Under the pieces are notes generated by a model. The model was not told the DNA's origin. It ran no database searches and saw only the letters and a list, made by a program, of their open reading frames with translations. From contig JBAIAC010000059.1 of assembly GCA_037349315.1 (NCBI GenBank), positions 26,940,501-27,004,500 on the forward strand: a stretch of 64,000 bases of DNA, given 5' to 3'. This document shows, piece by piece, positions 10,830 through 20,507 of this stretch. Source of the DNA: Chelydra serpentina (taxonomy: Eukaryota > Chordata > Testudines > Chelydridae). The stretch's first letter is position 1. Each line of letters opens with the position of its first letter. The translations under genes were made by a program, and so were the position numbers.

Positions 10830-11640
10830 GCCATGGGCACAAGCCAAAGATTTCAAATGGCAGCTGGGAACCACATGCACACATCTTTCTACGCAAAATG
10901 ATTAAGGGTATCTGGGAAGCTGAGGAAATTCTTCAAGACTTCAAAGATGTCATAATTGCATTATACAAAAATGAAGGGAACAAATCTGACTGTGGTAACT
11001 ATCAAGATAGGTCCCTGCCATCTGTAAGTTGTAAAATCCTTGTTTGCATTTTGCTCAATTGGCTTGTCAAAACAGTATCAGAGAAGTTTCCACTAGAGAC
11101 CCAATGTGAATTTAGATCATGTCAGAGCACCACAGATATGATTTTCTTTGAGAGACAGATTCAAGAAAAATGCATTGAACAAAAGATGGAACCATATGCT
11201 GACACTGATCTTAAAAAAAAATAAGTTTGAAACTGTGAACAGAAATCACTGCTGGAAGTTTCTAGAAAAGCTTGGCTATCCCCAACAAATTCATTAACAT
11301 CACACATCAACTGCCCGAAGTAATGACTGGTCAAGTACACTCAGATGGAGGCATCTCTAAACCATTTCCCATATCTCATGAAGTAAAACCAGGCTGCATA
11401 CTGGCTCTGGCACTCTTTGATTTCTTCTGTGCAGCCATTCTGAAACACACAACAGACAGTCTTCAAAAGGGCATCTACACAAGGTACAGAATTGATAGAA
11501 AACTCTTACATCTCCAAAGGCTTATTGAAACGACAAAAAGTTCTTGTGAAACTCATACATGAAGCCCTTTCTGTAGATCAGCCCGTACAACATGCGGCTG
11601 AGAATTTGATAGGAAAGCAGATATTTTATGTGCAAACTTT
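10830..11640 (+). mobile_element. Degenerate non-LTR reverse transcriptase, non-CR1 clade
   Basis: Plus-strand RT remnant in shifting frames: ALYKNEGNKSDCGNYQDRSL, ETQCEFRSCQSTTDMIFFER, QIQEKCIEQKM, then KFETVNRNHCWKFLEKLGYP and a partial KPGCILALALFDFF. The order (finger region, GFRxGRST-like, AFDTV-like, VKQGCVLAPxLF-like) is that of a LINE RT but the wording differs from CR1. Many stops; an old fossil. Clade not assigned. Confidence 0.6.
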
Positions 11641-12778
11641 CATATAGTTCTAAACTCAATTTTCTGCCAAATAAACTTGACAAGTAATGCCAGCCACTGC
11701 AGTGTATTGGAAAATAGCATTTCCATCCTTTGGGAAATTCTATTATTTTGACTTTTTTTTTTTAGATCCTAAATTGAAGAGGTCAAAATTTTGGAACACA
11801 CACAAAATGTTCAGAAAAAAATGTATTTGAGAACGTTGAAAATGTTTGGTCTTACGTTTTCCATCTAAATGAAACATACCAACATCACTGCATCAAAACA
11901 ACCTGAGCTGACACAGAATGACATTACTGAATGTGCCTGCCAGAGCTGGTGCTGTGTCTCTTGGAACCCTCCTGCCTCCCTTCGCCCCACTGGTGTGGGC
12001 GTCATGGCCTGACTGTCTCCCATGATGCACCAGTCTCTTCCTATGGCTGGACTCTGCAGTCCTGGCCCATGATGGCGGATGTATACTGGAAAGGGAATGA
12101 AGCCAACAAGTGGGAAGGGGGCGGGGGATGAGGGACCCAAACTACAATTCCCATGAGGCACTGCGGCAGTTCAGGCATACACAATGAATAATGTTGATCT
12201 GCCCTGCAATGAAATGTTTTGATTTGATTTTCCTGACAGCAAAAAAAGAGCTTCGTAAAAACTCTGATTCTGAAGAAAGCATAATTTTCTATTAAAAAAT
12301 ATATCAGTGGGAAATTACAAACCAGCTCTACTAACCGCTGAACAAACACTTGGGGAGACACTATCCCTGCCCTGAAAATCACACACACATGGAGGAGAAT
12401 TCTCCCTCCTTCTACAGCCCCTGGAACACTGCAGCAGCAGCATACAGGGCAGCAACAGGTCCTTAGCTGGTGTGGGAGTGGGGCGGGGGGAATTCCCCCA
12501 CTGCTAGCATTGTGTCGGACAGTCACAGGCTGCTTTGTGCTTCGTTTCAGGCCCAGACCAGCCTGAAGTCAGAATGGCACAAAGGAGGCTCAAAGCTACT
12601 TTGTCCCCCTCCCCTGGGTTGCATTTGTCTGTGCAGCGCCTCCTGGATACACAGAACACACTTCCTCCCTCAGTCCATACATATCAGCCCAATTCACCTC
12701 ATTGGTTCATTCCATCCATTGGAATCGTGATTGGAAGCCCAGCACACACTTTTGATACAGAAACCAGAAGTCACTTAC
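11641..12778. other. Intron sequence, no feature recognised
   Basis: No gene-like frame. The stretch 11930-12170 has unique-looking GC-rich text with ACTACAATTCCCATGAGGCA, a phrase common in dispersed repeats, but no boundaries could be set. Confidence 0.4.
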
Positions 12779-12949
12779 TCGAGCTTCTCTAACTTGCAGT
12801 TTGGATGTTTCAGTCCTTCACACAGAAGCTTCACTCCTGAATAACTCAGGTTATTACCGCTCAGGTTCAACTCTCTCAGGGACCGGTTTGTGCTGAGCAG
12901 AGAGGAGAGATCTCCACAGCAAGCATCAGTCAGATGGCAATCCCAAACC
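12779..12949 (-). CDS. NLRP exon 7: LRR exon
   Basis: A standard 171-nt LRR exon following acceptor CTCCATCTCTGCAG and ending at CTCGA/GTAAGTGA, phase 2. It encodes [40 protein letters not shown] and [16 protein letters not shown]. It lies 335 nt downstream (in gene orientation) of exon 6, so the pair is probably an old tandem duplication. No further LRR exon was found between this and the terminal exon 10 kb away. Confidence 0.9.
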
Positions 12950-13283
12950 CTGCAGAGATGGAGAAGGGTAGAGTGAACAGAGAGCAGGGTGACCAGATTT
13001 GCTGATTTTATAGAGTCCTGATATTTGAGGCTTTGTCCTGCAGAAAATGGACTTTTACGAACATTTGTGTACAACCAGAAGATGTAATGTACAAAACCCA
13101 TATTTACCTCCCCAAATGTCTGTGCTCACAATTTAGTGATTGTATATCCAGTTGCTCCTGCAAATGCAGGTGATTTCATAAGTGAAAATAGGAACTCAAA
13201 ATATTATCAGTGCAAAATTAGAGCCAAGTTTTGCAAAGGCTGGTCTAACAAGGAAAGTATAAAGGACCCAAGCAATGACTTAC

Positions 13284-13454
13284 ACTAATTTCTGCAGTTT
13301 ACAGCTGGGATGTTTCAGTCCGTTACACAGAAGTTTAATTCCTGAATCTCCCAGTTCATTCCCACTCAGCTCCAGCTCAGTCAGGGACTGGTTTGTACTG
13401 AGGGCAGCAGAGAGATCCTCACAGCAAGCAGCTGTGAGACTGCACTGCCACAAC
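13284..13454 (-). CDS. NLRP exon 6: LRR exon
   Basis: A standard 171-nt LRR exon, acceptor CCCTTTGCAG and donor TTAGT/GTAAGTCA, phase 2 at both ends. It encodes [40 protein letters not shown] and [16 protein letters not shown], two ribonuclease-inhibitor-type repeats with the alternating A and B pattern of NLRP proteins. It shares the same intron phase as its neighbours, so gain or loss of whole exons would not disturb the frame. Confidence 0.9.
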
Positions 13455-13978
13455 CTGCAAAGGGAACAGAGAGAAGAATAACCATCTCTTTCCATAAAGG
13501 GATCAGTATTTGCTTTACTTAGTTCAGTGACACGTCCTTCTTTCTGGTAACTTGGTAATTTCGGTGTCTATAAAGCCTGTATGCATGTCATCCAATGCAT
13601 TTTAATTATTAAAATTAAGTACATGATGAGTTTCTGATTCAGATTTTATTTGCACACATTGCAAGAAGATTTTTGGAATATTTCAGATAGTAACCCACAA
13701 AAATACAGAATTTGGATAATCATCTGATAATGTGATGTTCGCATTCTGCTCATGTATTCCCACCTGCCAAGCTGCAATTGGCTGCTTTGGACATTCAATG
13801 TCCAATTACGGTATGTCTTGTGGAATAGGGTGTGTCTTGTACAGTAGTGTCCCTTTCAACCTGGGAGCAACTTATAATCGAATTCTAAACATCTGTCAAT
13901 AATGTTAGACAGTGCACAACCCAGCAGAGACCACAGACAGGGAAGATTCATATTGCGCTGTACAGTGGCCATGGTTAA

Positions 13979-14119
13979 CAAGCTGGACCTTAAAAACCTC
14001 TAAGGAAAGAGAGTCCACCACCTCCCTAGGTAACCCATTCCAGTGCTTCACCACACGCCTAGTGAAATAGTGTTTCCTAGTATCCAACCTAGACCTCCCC
14101 CACTGCAACTTGAGACCAT
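13979..14119 (-). mobile_element. CR1 3' fragment hit by the LTR element
   Basis: Minus-strand CR1 ORF2 tail: [20 protein letters not shown], then [20 protein letters not shown]. The LTR retrotransposon starts 9 bp beyond it; CR1 text does not resume on the far side, so the fragment already ended there. Confidence 0.75.
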
Positions 14120-14127
14120 ATAGTGAC

Positions 14128-14565
14128 TGTCACGGAGTGGGGGGGGTTCAGGTCCTGCACCCGCCTTCTCGGGATTCAATGTGACTCTCAGCCAGCCAGT
14201 AGAACAGAAGGTTTATTAGGGTTGCCAGGAAACAGTCCAAACAGAGCTTGTAAGTATGACCAGGACCCCTCAGCTGGGCCCTTCTGGGGGGCAGGGAGCT
14301 TAGACCCCAGCCCTGGGGCTCCCTGCGTTTCACCACCCAGCTCCAAACTGAAAACCAACCAGCCAAACCTCCAGCAGGCTCTTCCCCTCCCCCGGTGCCC
14401 CTCCTCTCGCCTTTGTCCATTCTCCCAACCCCCCTCCTGGCTCATGTTACAGCCCCAGGTAAAGTCTCACATTCCCAATGTAGCCTTTCCCAATGCAGCC
14501 TGTCCCAGGGAACCTCCCCCACAAGCCTCCCTGGTCAAATCCATCTCGCGCCCTACTCCGTCACA
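14128..14565 (-). repeat. 3' LTR of the Gmr1-like element
   Basis: 438 bp, plus strand TGTCACGGAG to CTCCGTCACA. Matches 19604-20059 along its length but lacks an 18-nt segment present there (around 19904-19921). Confidence 0.92.
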
Positions 14566-17500
14566 TCTCTCCCCCCTTCGAGACTGAACTGAGCGGGGTC
14601 ACTCTGACCAGTGGCCTGGGGAAGTTCAGGGCCCCCTCTCCGGGACAACGCATCTGCTATCAGGTTGGCACTTCCCTTCACATGGACCACGTCCATGTCG
14701 TAATCCTGCAGGAGCACGCTCCACCTCAGTAGTTTGGCATTGGCCCCTTTCATCTGGTGTAGCCAGGTCAGGGGAGAGTGGTCAGTGTACACGGTGAAGT
14801 GTTGCCCAAATAGATATGGCTCTAGTTTCTTGAGGGCCCATACCATGGATAGGCATTCTTTCTCGATGGCCGCATAATTCTGCTCTCGGGGTAGCAGCTT
14901 CTTGCTTAAGTACATGATGGGGTGTCTCTGCCCCGTTTCATCTTCCTGCATTAACACCGCCCCCAGTCCCATGTCTGAGGCGTCGGTGAACACCAGAAAG
15001 GGCTTGTCAAAGTCTGGGTTTGCCAGAACCGGGTCCCTGATCAAAGCCTCCTTCAGTGCACAGAGAGCCCTCTGGCACTCCTCAGTCCAGACCACCTTGC
15101 CTGGTTTCCCCTTCTTACATAGCTCAGTGATGGGAGTGGCTATGGCGCTAAAGTGGGGCACAAATTTTCGATAGTACCCCACCATCCCAATAAAGGCCTG
15201 GACCTGCTTTTTAGTTTGGGGAGCGGGCCAGTCCCAGATCACCTCCACCTTGGCTGGTTCTGGCTTTAGGCGGCTGCTCCCCACCCGGTGGCCCATGTAG
15301 GACACTTCAGCCATCCCCACCTTGCACTTCTCTGCTTTTATGGTCAGCCCAGCCTCCCGGAGTCGGTCCAGCACTTGTTTAACTTGTGACACATGGTTCT
15401 CCCAGGTCTGGCTAAAGACACAGATATCATCGATATACGCCACAGCTAAACTCTCCATCCCCTTCAGTAGCTGATCCACCAGGTGCTGGAAGATGTCTGG
15501 CGCTCCCTTGAGGCCGAAAGGCAGGGTCAGGAACTCGTAGAGCCCCAGAGGGGTAATGAAGGCAGATTTCAGCCGGGCATCTGCATCCAGTGGCACTTGC
15601 CAGTAGCCCTTTGTAAGATCCATGGTGGTAAGGTACCGAGCCCCTCCCAGCTTGTCTAGGAGCTCGTCAGGCCGGGGCATGGGGTAGGCATCGGATACAG
15701 TGATGGCATTGAGTTTCCGATAGTCCACACAGAACCGGATCGACCCATCCTTCTTGGGGACCAGCACCACTGGTGAGGCCCAAGGGCTGGACGACGGCTG
15801 GATCACCACCAAAGCCAGCATGTTCCGGACCTCTCTTTCCAGGTCCTGAGCTGTCTTCCCTGTGACTCGGAAGGGGGAGCATCTTACAAGTTGATGCGAT
15901 CCTGTCTGCACCCGGTGGACGGTCAGATTAGTGCATCCAGGCTGGTTGGAAAACAGCTGTCGGTACAGTTGCAGCACCCCTCTGATCTCAGCTTGCTGGG
16001 CAGGGATTAGCTGATCAGAGAGAGGGATTGTTTCTTGGGAGGAGCCAGCTCCTGTCTCAGGGAATAGATCTACTAGAGGGTCACTTCCCTGCTCCTCCCA
16101 ATGTCCACACACGGCCAGCACCACATTTCCCCTGTCATAATATGGCTTCATCATATTGACATGGTACACCCGGCAGTGGTGTGCCCGGTTAGACAGCTCC
16201 ACCACATACTTTACCTCATTTAGCTGCTTGACAACCTTGAAAGGGCCTTCCCAAGCGGCCTGCAGCTTGTTTTTCCTCACGGGGATGAGAACCATCACCT
16301 GATCCCTGGTGGCGTAGGCGCAGGCCCGTGCCGTGCGGTCATACCAGACCTTCTGCTTCCTCTGGGCTCTGGCCAGATTTCCCTTGGCCAGGCCCATGAG
16401 CTCAGTAAGTCTCTCTCGGAAGGTCAGGACATACCCCACCACTGACTCTCCCTCAGGGGCAGCCTCCCCCTCCCATTCTTCTCTCATCAGGTCCAGGGGC
16501 CCCCTCACCCTCCTGCCATATAACAGTTCGAAGGGCGAGAATCCAGTAGACTCCTGGGGCACTTCCCTGTACGCGAAAAGCAGGTGCGGTAGGTACTTGT
16601 CCCAATCCTGGTTCATAAAGGTTTTCAGCATCATCTTTAGCGTCCCATTGAACCTCTCCACCAGCCCGTTGGACTGGGGATGATATGCTGAGGCCCAGCT
16701 GTGCCGGACCCCACATTTCTCCCACAAGCACCGGAGTAGGGCCGACATGAAGTTGGACCCTTGGTCTGTCAGGACTTCCTTGGGGAACCCCATTCGGCTG
16801 AAAATGGTTAGCAGCGCGTCCGCCACGGTGTCCGCTTCAATGGAGGATAAGGGCACCGCCTCGGGGTAGTGGGTCGCGAAGTCTACCACCACCAGAATGT
16901 ATTTCTTCCCCGACCAGGTTGTCTTGCTGAGAGGCCCCACTATGTCCATGGCCACCTTCTGGAAGGGCTCCTCTATGATGGGCAAAGGCCTCAAAGCCAC
17001 CTTCCCCTTGTCCCGGGCCTTCCCCACTCGCTGACGGGGGTCACAGGACTGGCAGTACTGTTGGACAGTTGTAAAGACCCCAGGCCAGTAAAAGTTCTGT
17101 AGCAGCCTCTGCCTGGTGCGCCGGATCCCCTGGTGCCCTGCGAGAGGGATGTCATGGGCCAGGTACAGTAGCTTGCGGCGATACTTCTGGGGGACCGCCA
17201 GCTGCCTCCTGATCCCCCACGTCTCCATCTCACCGGGGGGAGCCCATTCCCGGTACAGGAACCCCTTCTCCCACAGGAACCTCTCCTGGCAACCTCTCCA
17301 CATGGTCTGTACCTCCTTGCGGTCGGCCAGGTCCCTGAGCTTCCGCAAGGAAGGATCTCTCTGTAACTCGGCCTGGAACTCAGCAGCTGGGGAAGGAATG
17401 GGAGCCTGCTCCCTTGTGCTGTCTGTGTCTGAGGCCGCAGCCTCTCTGCGCCTGGTCCTTGGGTACTCCCTCCCCACTGGGGCAGGGTCCTGCGCCCCTT

Positions 17501-17861
17501 GCAAGGTACCCTCTCCAAGGCCAGGGTGTAGCGCCCCTTGCCGGCTCTGGCTACGGGTCACGACCAGGGTGTTCTGGGATTCGCTGGGCCAGTCTTCTAG
17601 GTCCCCCCTCCCATCAGTACCAAAGCGAGCAAATGATGGTGCACTCCTACGTCCTTGGGGCCCTCCTTGGCCCCCCATTTCAGGTGTACCCTCGCCATGG
17701 GTACCTTGAACGGGGTCCCGCCCACCCCTGTCAGGGTCAGGTAGGTGTTGGGCACCACCCGATCTGGGGCCACCACCGCGGACCGGGCCAGCGTCACCTC
17801 CGCGCCCGTATCCCAATATCCAGTGACCCTCCTCCCATCTATCTCCAGGGGAACAAGGCAC
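14553..17861 (-). CDS. Pol: integrase - reverse transcriptase - RNase H
   Basis: Open frame of 1102 codons; the first 80 or so residues overlap the protease frame and are probably not translated from this start. Order along the frame: H2C2 zinc-binding segment (H..H in HDIPLAGHQGI, CQSC at about 280), integrase core with the D, D, E residues in MDIVGPL, LTDQGSNF and NGLVERFNG, a GPF/HP-type C-terminal segment (WEGPFKVVKQLN to VYHVNMMKPYY), then RT with FCVDYRKLN, TTMDLTKGYWQVPL, LPFGLKGAPDIFQ and the catalytic YIDD, and RNase H with FTDASDMGLGAVL and the closing NLIADALSRR. The stop lies just inside the 3' LTR. No internal stop or frameshift. No chromodomain seen. Confidence 0.93.
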   Translation of the reverse strand: MPCSPGDRWEEGHWILGYGRGGDAGPVRGGGPRSGGAQHLPDPDRGGRDPVQGTHGEGTPEMGGQGGPQGRRSAPSFARFGTDGRGDLEDWPSESQNTLVVTRSQSRQGALHPGLGEGTLQGAQDPAPVGREYPRTRRREAAASDTDSTREQAPIPSPAAEFQAELQRDPSLRKLRDLADRKEVQTMWRGCQERFLWEKGFLYREWAPPGEMETWGIRRQLAVPQKYRRKLLYLAHDIPLAGHQGIRRTRQRLLQNFYWPGVFTTVQQYCQSCDPRQRVGKARDKGKVALRPLPIIEEPFQKVAMDIVGPLSKTTWSGKKYILVVVDFATHYPEAVPLSSIEADTVADALLTIFSRMGFPKEVLTDQGSNFMSALLRCLWEKCGVRHSWASAYHPQSNGLVERFNGTLKMMLKTFMNQDWDKYLPHLLFAYREVPQESTGFSPFELLYGRRVRGPLDLMREEWEGEAAPEGESVVGYVLTFRERLTELMGLAKGNLARAQRKQKVWYDRTARACAYATRDQVMVLIPVRKNKLQAAWEGPFKVVKQLNEVKYVVELSNRAHHCRVYHVNMMKPYYDRGNVVLAVCGHWEEQGSDPLVDLFPETGAGSSQETIPLSDQLIPAQQAEIRGVLQLYRQLFSNQPGCTNLTVHRVQTGSHQLVRCSPFRVTGKTAQDLEREVRNMLALVVIQPSSSPWASPVVLVPKKDGSIRFCVDYRKLNAITVSDAYPMPRPDELLDKLGGARYLTTMDLTKGYWQVPLDADARLKSAFITPLGLYEFLTLPFGLKGAPDIFQHLVDQLLKGMESLAVAYIDDICVFSQTWENHVSQVKQVLDRLREAGLTIKAEKCKVGMAEVSYMGHRVGSSRLKPEPAKVEVIWDWPAPQTKKQVQAFIGMVGYYRKFVPHFSAIATPITELCKKGKPGKVVWTEECQRALCALKEALIRDPVLANPDFDKPFLVFTDASDMGLGAVLMQEDETGQRHPIMYLSKKLLPREQNYAAIEKECLSMVWALKKLEPYLFGQHFTVYTDHSPLTWLHQMKGANAKLLRWSVLLQDYDMDVVHVKGSANLIADALSRRGGPELPQATGQSDPAQFSLEGGRDVTE
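14566..14579 (-). other. Polypurine tract
   Basis: Minus-strand GAAGGGGGGAGAGA lies directly against the 3' LTR, as expected for the plus-strand primer of an LTR retroelement. Confidence 0.8.
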
Positions 17862-18799
17862 TCTCTCCGGAGGGACAGCCCCGCGCCCACCCTATAAACC
17901 GAGAACCCTGAGTCCGGAGCATCCAGCCCCCCCGAGGAGCTGGTCTGGGGCCCTCCTCCCTCCGGAGCAGTTGATAAGCTGCCAGCCCCCCTTCTCTGGG
18001 CTGTTTGCCCCTCGTCCGGCTGGGTCCCTACCCAGTTAACCCGGTGTGGGTTTGGTCTGCTCAGTCTGTCTCTGATCTTGGGGCACTGGGACCGTATGTG
18101 GCCCCTCTGGCCGCAGTGATAGCAGCTCATGTCCCATTGGTCCCCTCGAGCAGGTCGGTTGGTCCTGATGTCGGAGGTTCCCCTCGGGAGGGGGTTCTCC
18201 CTATTTCCCCTTTGGGAGGTCCCGTGGTGACTCTCTTGCTGCCTCATGGTGGGCCTGCTCCTTTGGGATTCCCCCCTGCCACCACTTGACCGACTGTTCA
18301 CAAACTCGTCGGCCAGCCATCCTGCGTGCTGCGGGCTCTCTGGATTTTTGTCCATCAACCATAGCTTCAGGTCTGATGGGCACTGTTCATACAGTTGTCC
18401 CAGTATGATTAGTTCGAGCAGGCCCTCCATAGTTTGGGCCCCAGCGGTCCACTTGTGGGCGTATCCATGTATCCGGTTGGCCAGTTGTAGGTACATGACC
18501 TCAGGGGTTTTACGCTGACCCCAGAACCTTTGACGGTACATCTCGGGAGTCAGCCCAAGCTCGTGGAGCAGGGCCTTTTCATAGTCCCCAGTCTCTGCCT
18601 CTTTCATTCGGCTGTACACGTCCAGGCCTGCAGAGTCCAGTAAGGGGGTGAGAAACTGGAGCTTGTCTGCAGGGTCAACCTTGTGCATCTTGCAGGCATT
18701 CTCAAAGGCCGCCAGGAAGCTGTCTATGTCTTCCCTTTCCTTACGCCGGGCCAGGAAGTTACGGTCAAACTTCCCTGCAGTCTTGGGTCCCCCCCTCAC
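17597..18799 (-). CDS. Gag capsid-nucleocapsid and protease frame
   Basis: A 400-codon frame. Its first part is a SCAN-like retroelement capsid (KEREDIDSFLAAFENACKMH, DAETGDYEKALL-like, PEMYRQRFW, LLELIILGQLYEQCP). A CCHC zinc knuckle follows (CYHCGQRGHIRSQC). The last third is an aspartic protease with the catalytic motif in GYWDTGAEVTLA. The frame ends at a TAG right after a G run (plus-strand C run 17603-17608), where the pol frame takes over by a -1 shift. It probably continues the upstream gag frame across another G run at 18789-18795. Confidence 0.88.
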   Translation of the reverse strand: MRGGPKTAGKFDRNFLARRKEREDIDSFLAAFENACKMHKVDPADKLQFLTPLLDSAGLDVYSRMKEAETGDYEKALLHELGLTPEMYRQRFWGQRKTPEVMYLQLANRIHGYAHKWTAGAQTMEGLLELIILGQLYEQCPSDLKLWLMDKNPESPQHAGWLADEFVNSRSSGGRGESQRSRPTMRQQESHHGTSQRGNRENPLPRGTSDIRTNRPARGDQWDMSCYHCGQRGHIRSQCPKIRDRLSRPNPHRVNWVGTQPDEGQTAQRRGAGSLSTAPEGGGPQTSSSGGLDAPDSGFSVYRVGAGLSLRRECLVPLEIDGRRVTGYWDTGAEVTLARSAVVAPDRVVPNTYLTLTGVGGTPFKVPMARVHLKWGAKEGPKDVGVHHHLLALVLMGGGT

Positions 18800-19391
18800 T
18801 CACCGCAGCCGGGGCCTCACTGTTCCTCAGTCTGGCCAGCTCCAGCTCATGCTGGCGTTGTTTCTCCTTCTCCTCCAGCTCATGCTGATGTTGTTTCTCC
18901 TCGTGCTGACGCTGCTTTTCCCGTTCTTCCCGTTCCTCCTTCAGTTCCTGCTGCCTCAACTCGAGCTCTTTTAGTCGTATCTCCCTCTCCCAATCCAGCT
19001 GCCTCCACTGCTGGGATGGGGAGCTCCGCCGGGAGGATTCCCTGCTGGCCGCCGGGGTCAAGGTGCCCTCGGTATTTGCTGGGCTTTCCCCAACCTCTCC
19101 CCTGGGCAGAGGCAAGAGGGGTCTTGGGATGTCCTCAGCAGCAGTCTGACCCCTCCCAGCCAGGTCAGGCACTGGGGCCCACGCTGCGTCTGTCGGGCGG
19201 CTTCCCCCAGGGACAGGGATCGGGTCATCCAAGCGATCCTTCTCCTCCAGCTGCGCAATCAGCTGTTCTTTGGTGGACTTCCCAATGCGCAGGCCCCTCT
19301 GCCTGCACAGCTCCACCAGGTCGTTCTTACGGCGCTTAGCATACATCTTCCTGTTGGCCACTCGCAGGCCTGTGCGGTCTTGGCCCCCCAC
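18765..19391 (-). CDS. Gag N-terminal frame (matrix-like, coiled coil)
   Basis: A 208-codon frame that follows the leader of the element. N-terminal part: KNDLVELCRQRGLRIGKSTK, a SAP-like helix-turn-helix. The C-terminal half is a long charged coiled coil (EIRLKELELRQQELKEEREE, then repeated KQRQHE units). It ends just past a G run and overlaps the capsid frame by 35 nt in a +1 relation, so the two were probably one gag frame separated by a 1-nt indel or recoding. Function inferred from position. Confidence 0.75.
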   Translation of the reverse strand: MGGQDRTGLRVANRKMYAKRRKNDLVELCRQRGLRIGKSTKEQLIAQLEEKDRLDDPIPVPGGSRPTDAAWAPVPDLAGRGQTAAEDIPRPLLPLPRGEVGESPANTEGTLTPAASRESSRRSSPSQQWRQLDWEREIRLKELELRQQELKEEREEREKQRQHEEKQHQHELEEKEKQRQHELELARLRNSEAPAAVSEGGTQDCREV

Positions 19392-19583
19392 GGCTTCCAG
19401 GAGGAACCCCTAGTGTGCCAGCCCTTCTCACTGGTCACACACCCTCAGGGTTAAGCGTAGCTCCTCCACCCCCCGAAACCGCTTCTCTCTGCCTCTTCAG
19501 CAACCTGCTCCCCGTCAATCCCCCTTCGTTTTACTGCTCTCCAGTCACTTACTGCAGGAAGTGCCGTTCATGGGGTGCAGTAG

Positions 19584-19601
19584 ATCCCACCACTGCCACC
19601 A
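19584..19601 (-). other. Primer-binding site, tRNA-Leu type
   Basis: Two nt after the 5' LTR the minus strand reads TGGTGGCAGTGGTGGGAT. Its reverse complement ends in CCACCACTGCCACCA-like wording and matches the 3' end of vertebrate tRNA-Leu plus CCA with one mismatch, by memory of that tRNA. Confidence 0.7.
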
Positions 19602-19603
19602 GT

Positions 19604-20059
19604 TGTCACAGAGTGTGGGGGGTTCAGGTCCTGCACCCCCTTCTCGGGATTCAATGTGACTCTCAGCCAGCCAGTAGAACAGAAGGTTTATTAGGGTTGC
19701 CAGGAAACAGTCCAAACAGAGCTTGTAAGTATGACCAGGACCCCTCAGCTGGGCCCTTCTGGGGGGCAGGGAGCTTAGACCCCAGCCCTGGGGCTCCCTG
19801 CGTTTCACCACCCAGCTCCAAACTGAAAACCAACCAGCCAAACCTCCAGCAGGTTCTTCCCCTCCCCCAGGGCCCCTCCTCTCGCCTTTGTCCATTCTCC
19901 CAGCCAAAGGTGTCACCTCCCAACCCCCCTTCTGGCTCATGTTACAGCCCCAGGTAAAGTCTCGCATTCCCAATGTAGCCTTTCCCAATGCAGCCTGTCG
20001 CAGGGAACCTCCCCCGCAAGCCTCCCTGGTCAAATCCATCTCGCTCCCTACTCGTCACA
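19604..20059 (-). repeat. 5' LTR of the Gmr1-like element
   Basis: 456 bp, plus strand TGTCACAGAG to CTCGTCACA. Carries an 18-nt segment near 19904-19921 absent from the other LTR; the extra segment ends in CACCTCCCAACCC and may be a small duplication. Confidence 0.92.
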
Positions 20060-20119
20060 GTGACACATCCTACTCCTGCTTAGTTTGCAAAACCAGCTGG
20101 ATCTCAGCACATGGTATTT

Positions 20120-20300
20120 ATTATTTATTAATAAATATTTGCATTGCAGTAACACGTAGAGGCTTCAACCAGGTCTAGGCCCCAGTGTCCCAGGTGCTGT
20201 ACAAAAATATGACAATCTCTTCCTCTAAGAGCTAATAGGCTGAAAGCTAGGATAAAGCAGGTGGGTGAAAACACACACAGATTAGTGAAAAGTCACATAC
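20120..20300. repeat. Dispersed repeat fragment
   Basis: TATTTATTATTTATTAATAA followed by GTAACACGTAGAGGCTTCAA and GTGCTGTACAAAAATATGAC. This wording recurs across reptile genomes as an old SINE/LINE 3' end; related text occurs near 45030-45110. Family not assigned. Confidence 0.4.
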
Positions 20301-20333
20301 AGTACTAACAAAATACAGCACTGGGTTACTTAC

Positions 20334-20507
20334 AGCAGTGTCTGCAGCTTACAGTGTGGATGTTTCAGTCCCTCACACAGATGTTTCAGTCCTGAGTCTC
20401 CCAGTGTGTTGGCACTCAGATCCAGCTTTTCCAGGGAGTGTTTTGTAAAGAGAGTCTTAGGGGAGAGGTCCTCAGGGAAAGCAGATGAGAGTTTGCAGCT
20501 GGACAAG
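20334..20507 (-). CDS. NLRP exon 5: LRR exon
   Basis: A 174-nt ribonuclease-inhibitor-type LRR exon bounded by acceptor TTCTTCCCTTCAG and donor ACTGCT/GTAAGT, phase 2 on both sides. The product contains LSSCKLSSAFPEDLSPKTLF, LEKLDLSANTLGDSGLKHLC and EGLKHPHCKLQTL, that is two consecutive 28-29 residue repeats. One codon longer than the 171-nt standard. Within the first repeat, AFPEDLSPKTLFTKHS departs from the usual [15 protein letters not shown] pattern seen in the next exon, so this repeat is diverged but open. Confidence 0.86.

Larger units (their letters stand above)
14128..20059 (-). mobile_element. Complete LTR retrotransposon, Gmr1-like domain order
   Basis: A 5932-bp element with two LTRs (14128-14565 and 19604-20059), flanked by the 5-bp duplication GTGAC (14123-14127 and 20060-20064). 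On the minus strand: 5' LTR, primer-binding site, gag N-terminal frame, gag/protease frame, pol frame, polypurine tract, 3' LTR. Pol domains run integrase, reverse transcriptase, RNase H, which is the order of Ty1/copia, while the RT and integrase wording is Ty3/gypsy-like. Such elements are known as the Gmr1 group of deuterostomes. LTRs differ by about ten substitutions, small indels and one 18-nt gap, so insertion is fairly recent. No env frame is seen. Confidence 0.93.

Noticed and set aside
12980..13060. Additional NLRP exon in the continuation of the exon 7 frame toward 13101
   Set aside because: The text upstream of the acceptor matches a MITE-like AGGGTGACCAGAT repeat; the acceptor at 12950 fits the 171-nt rule.
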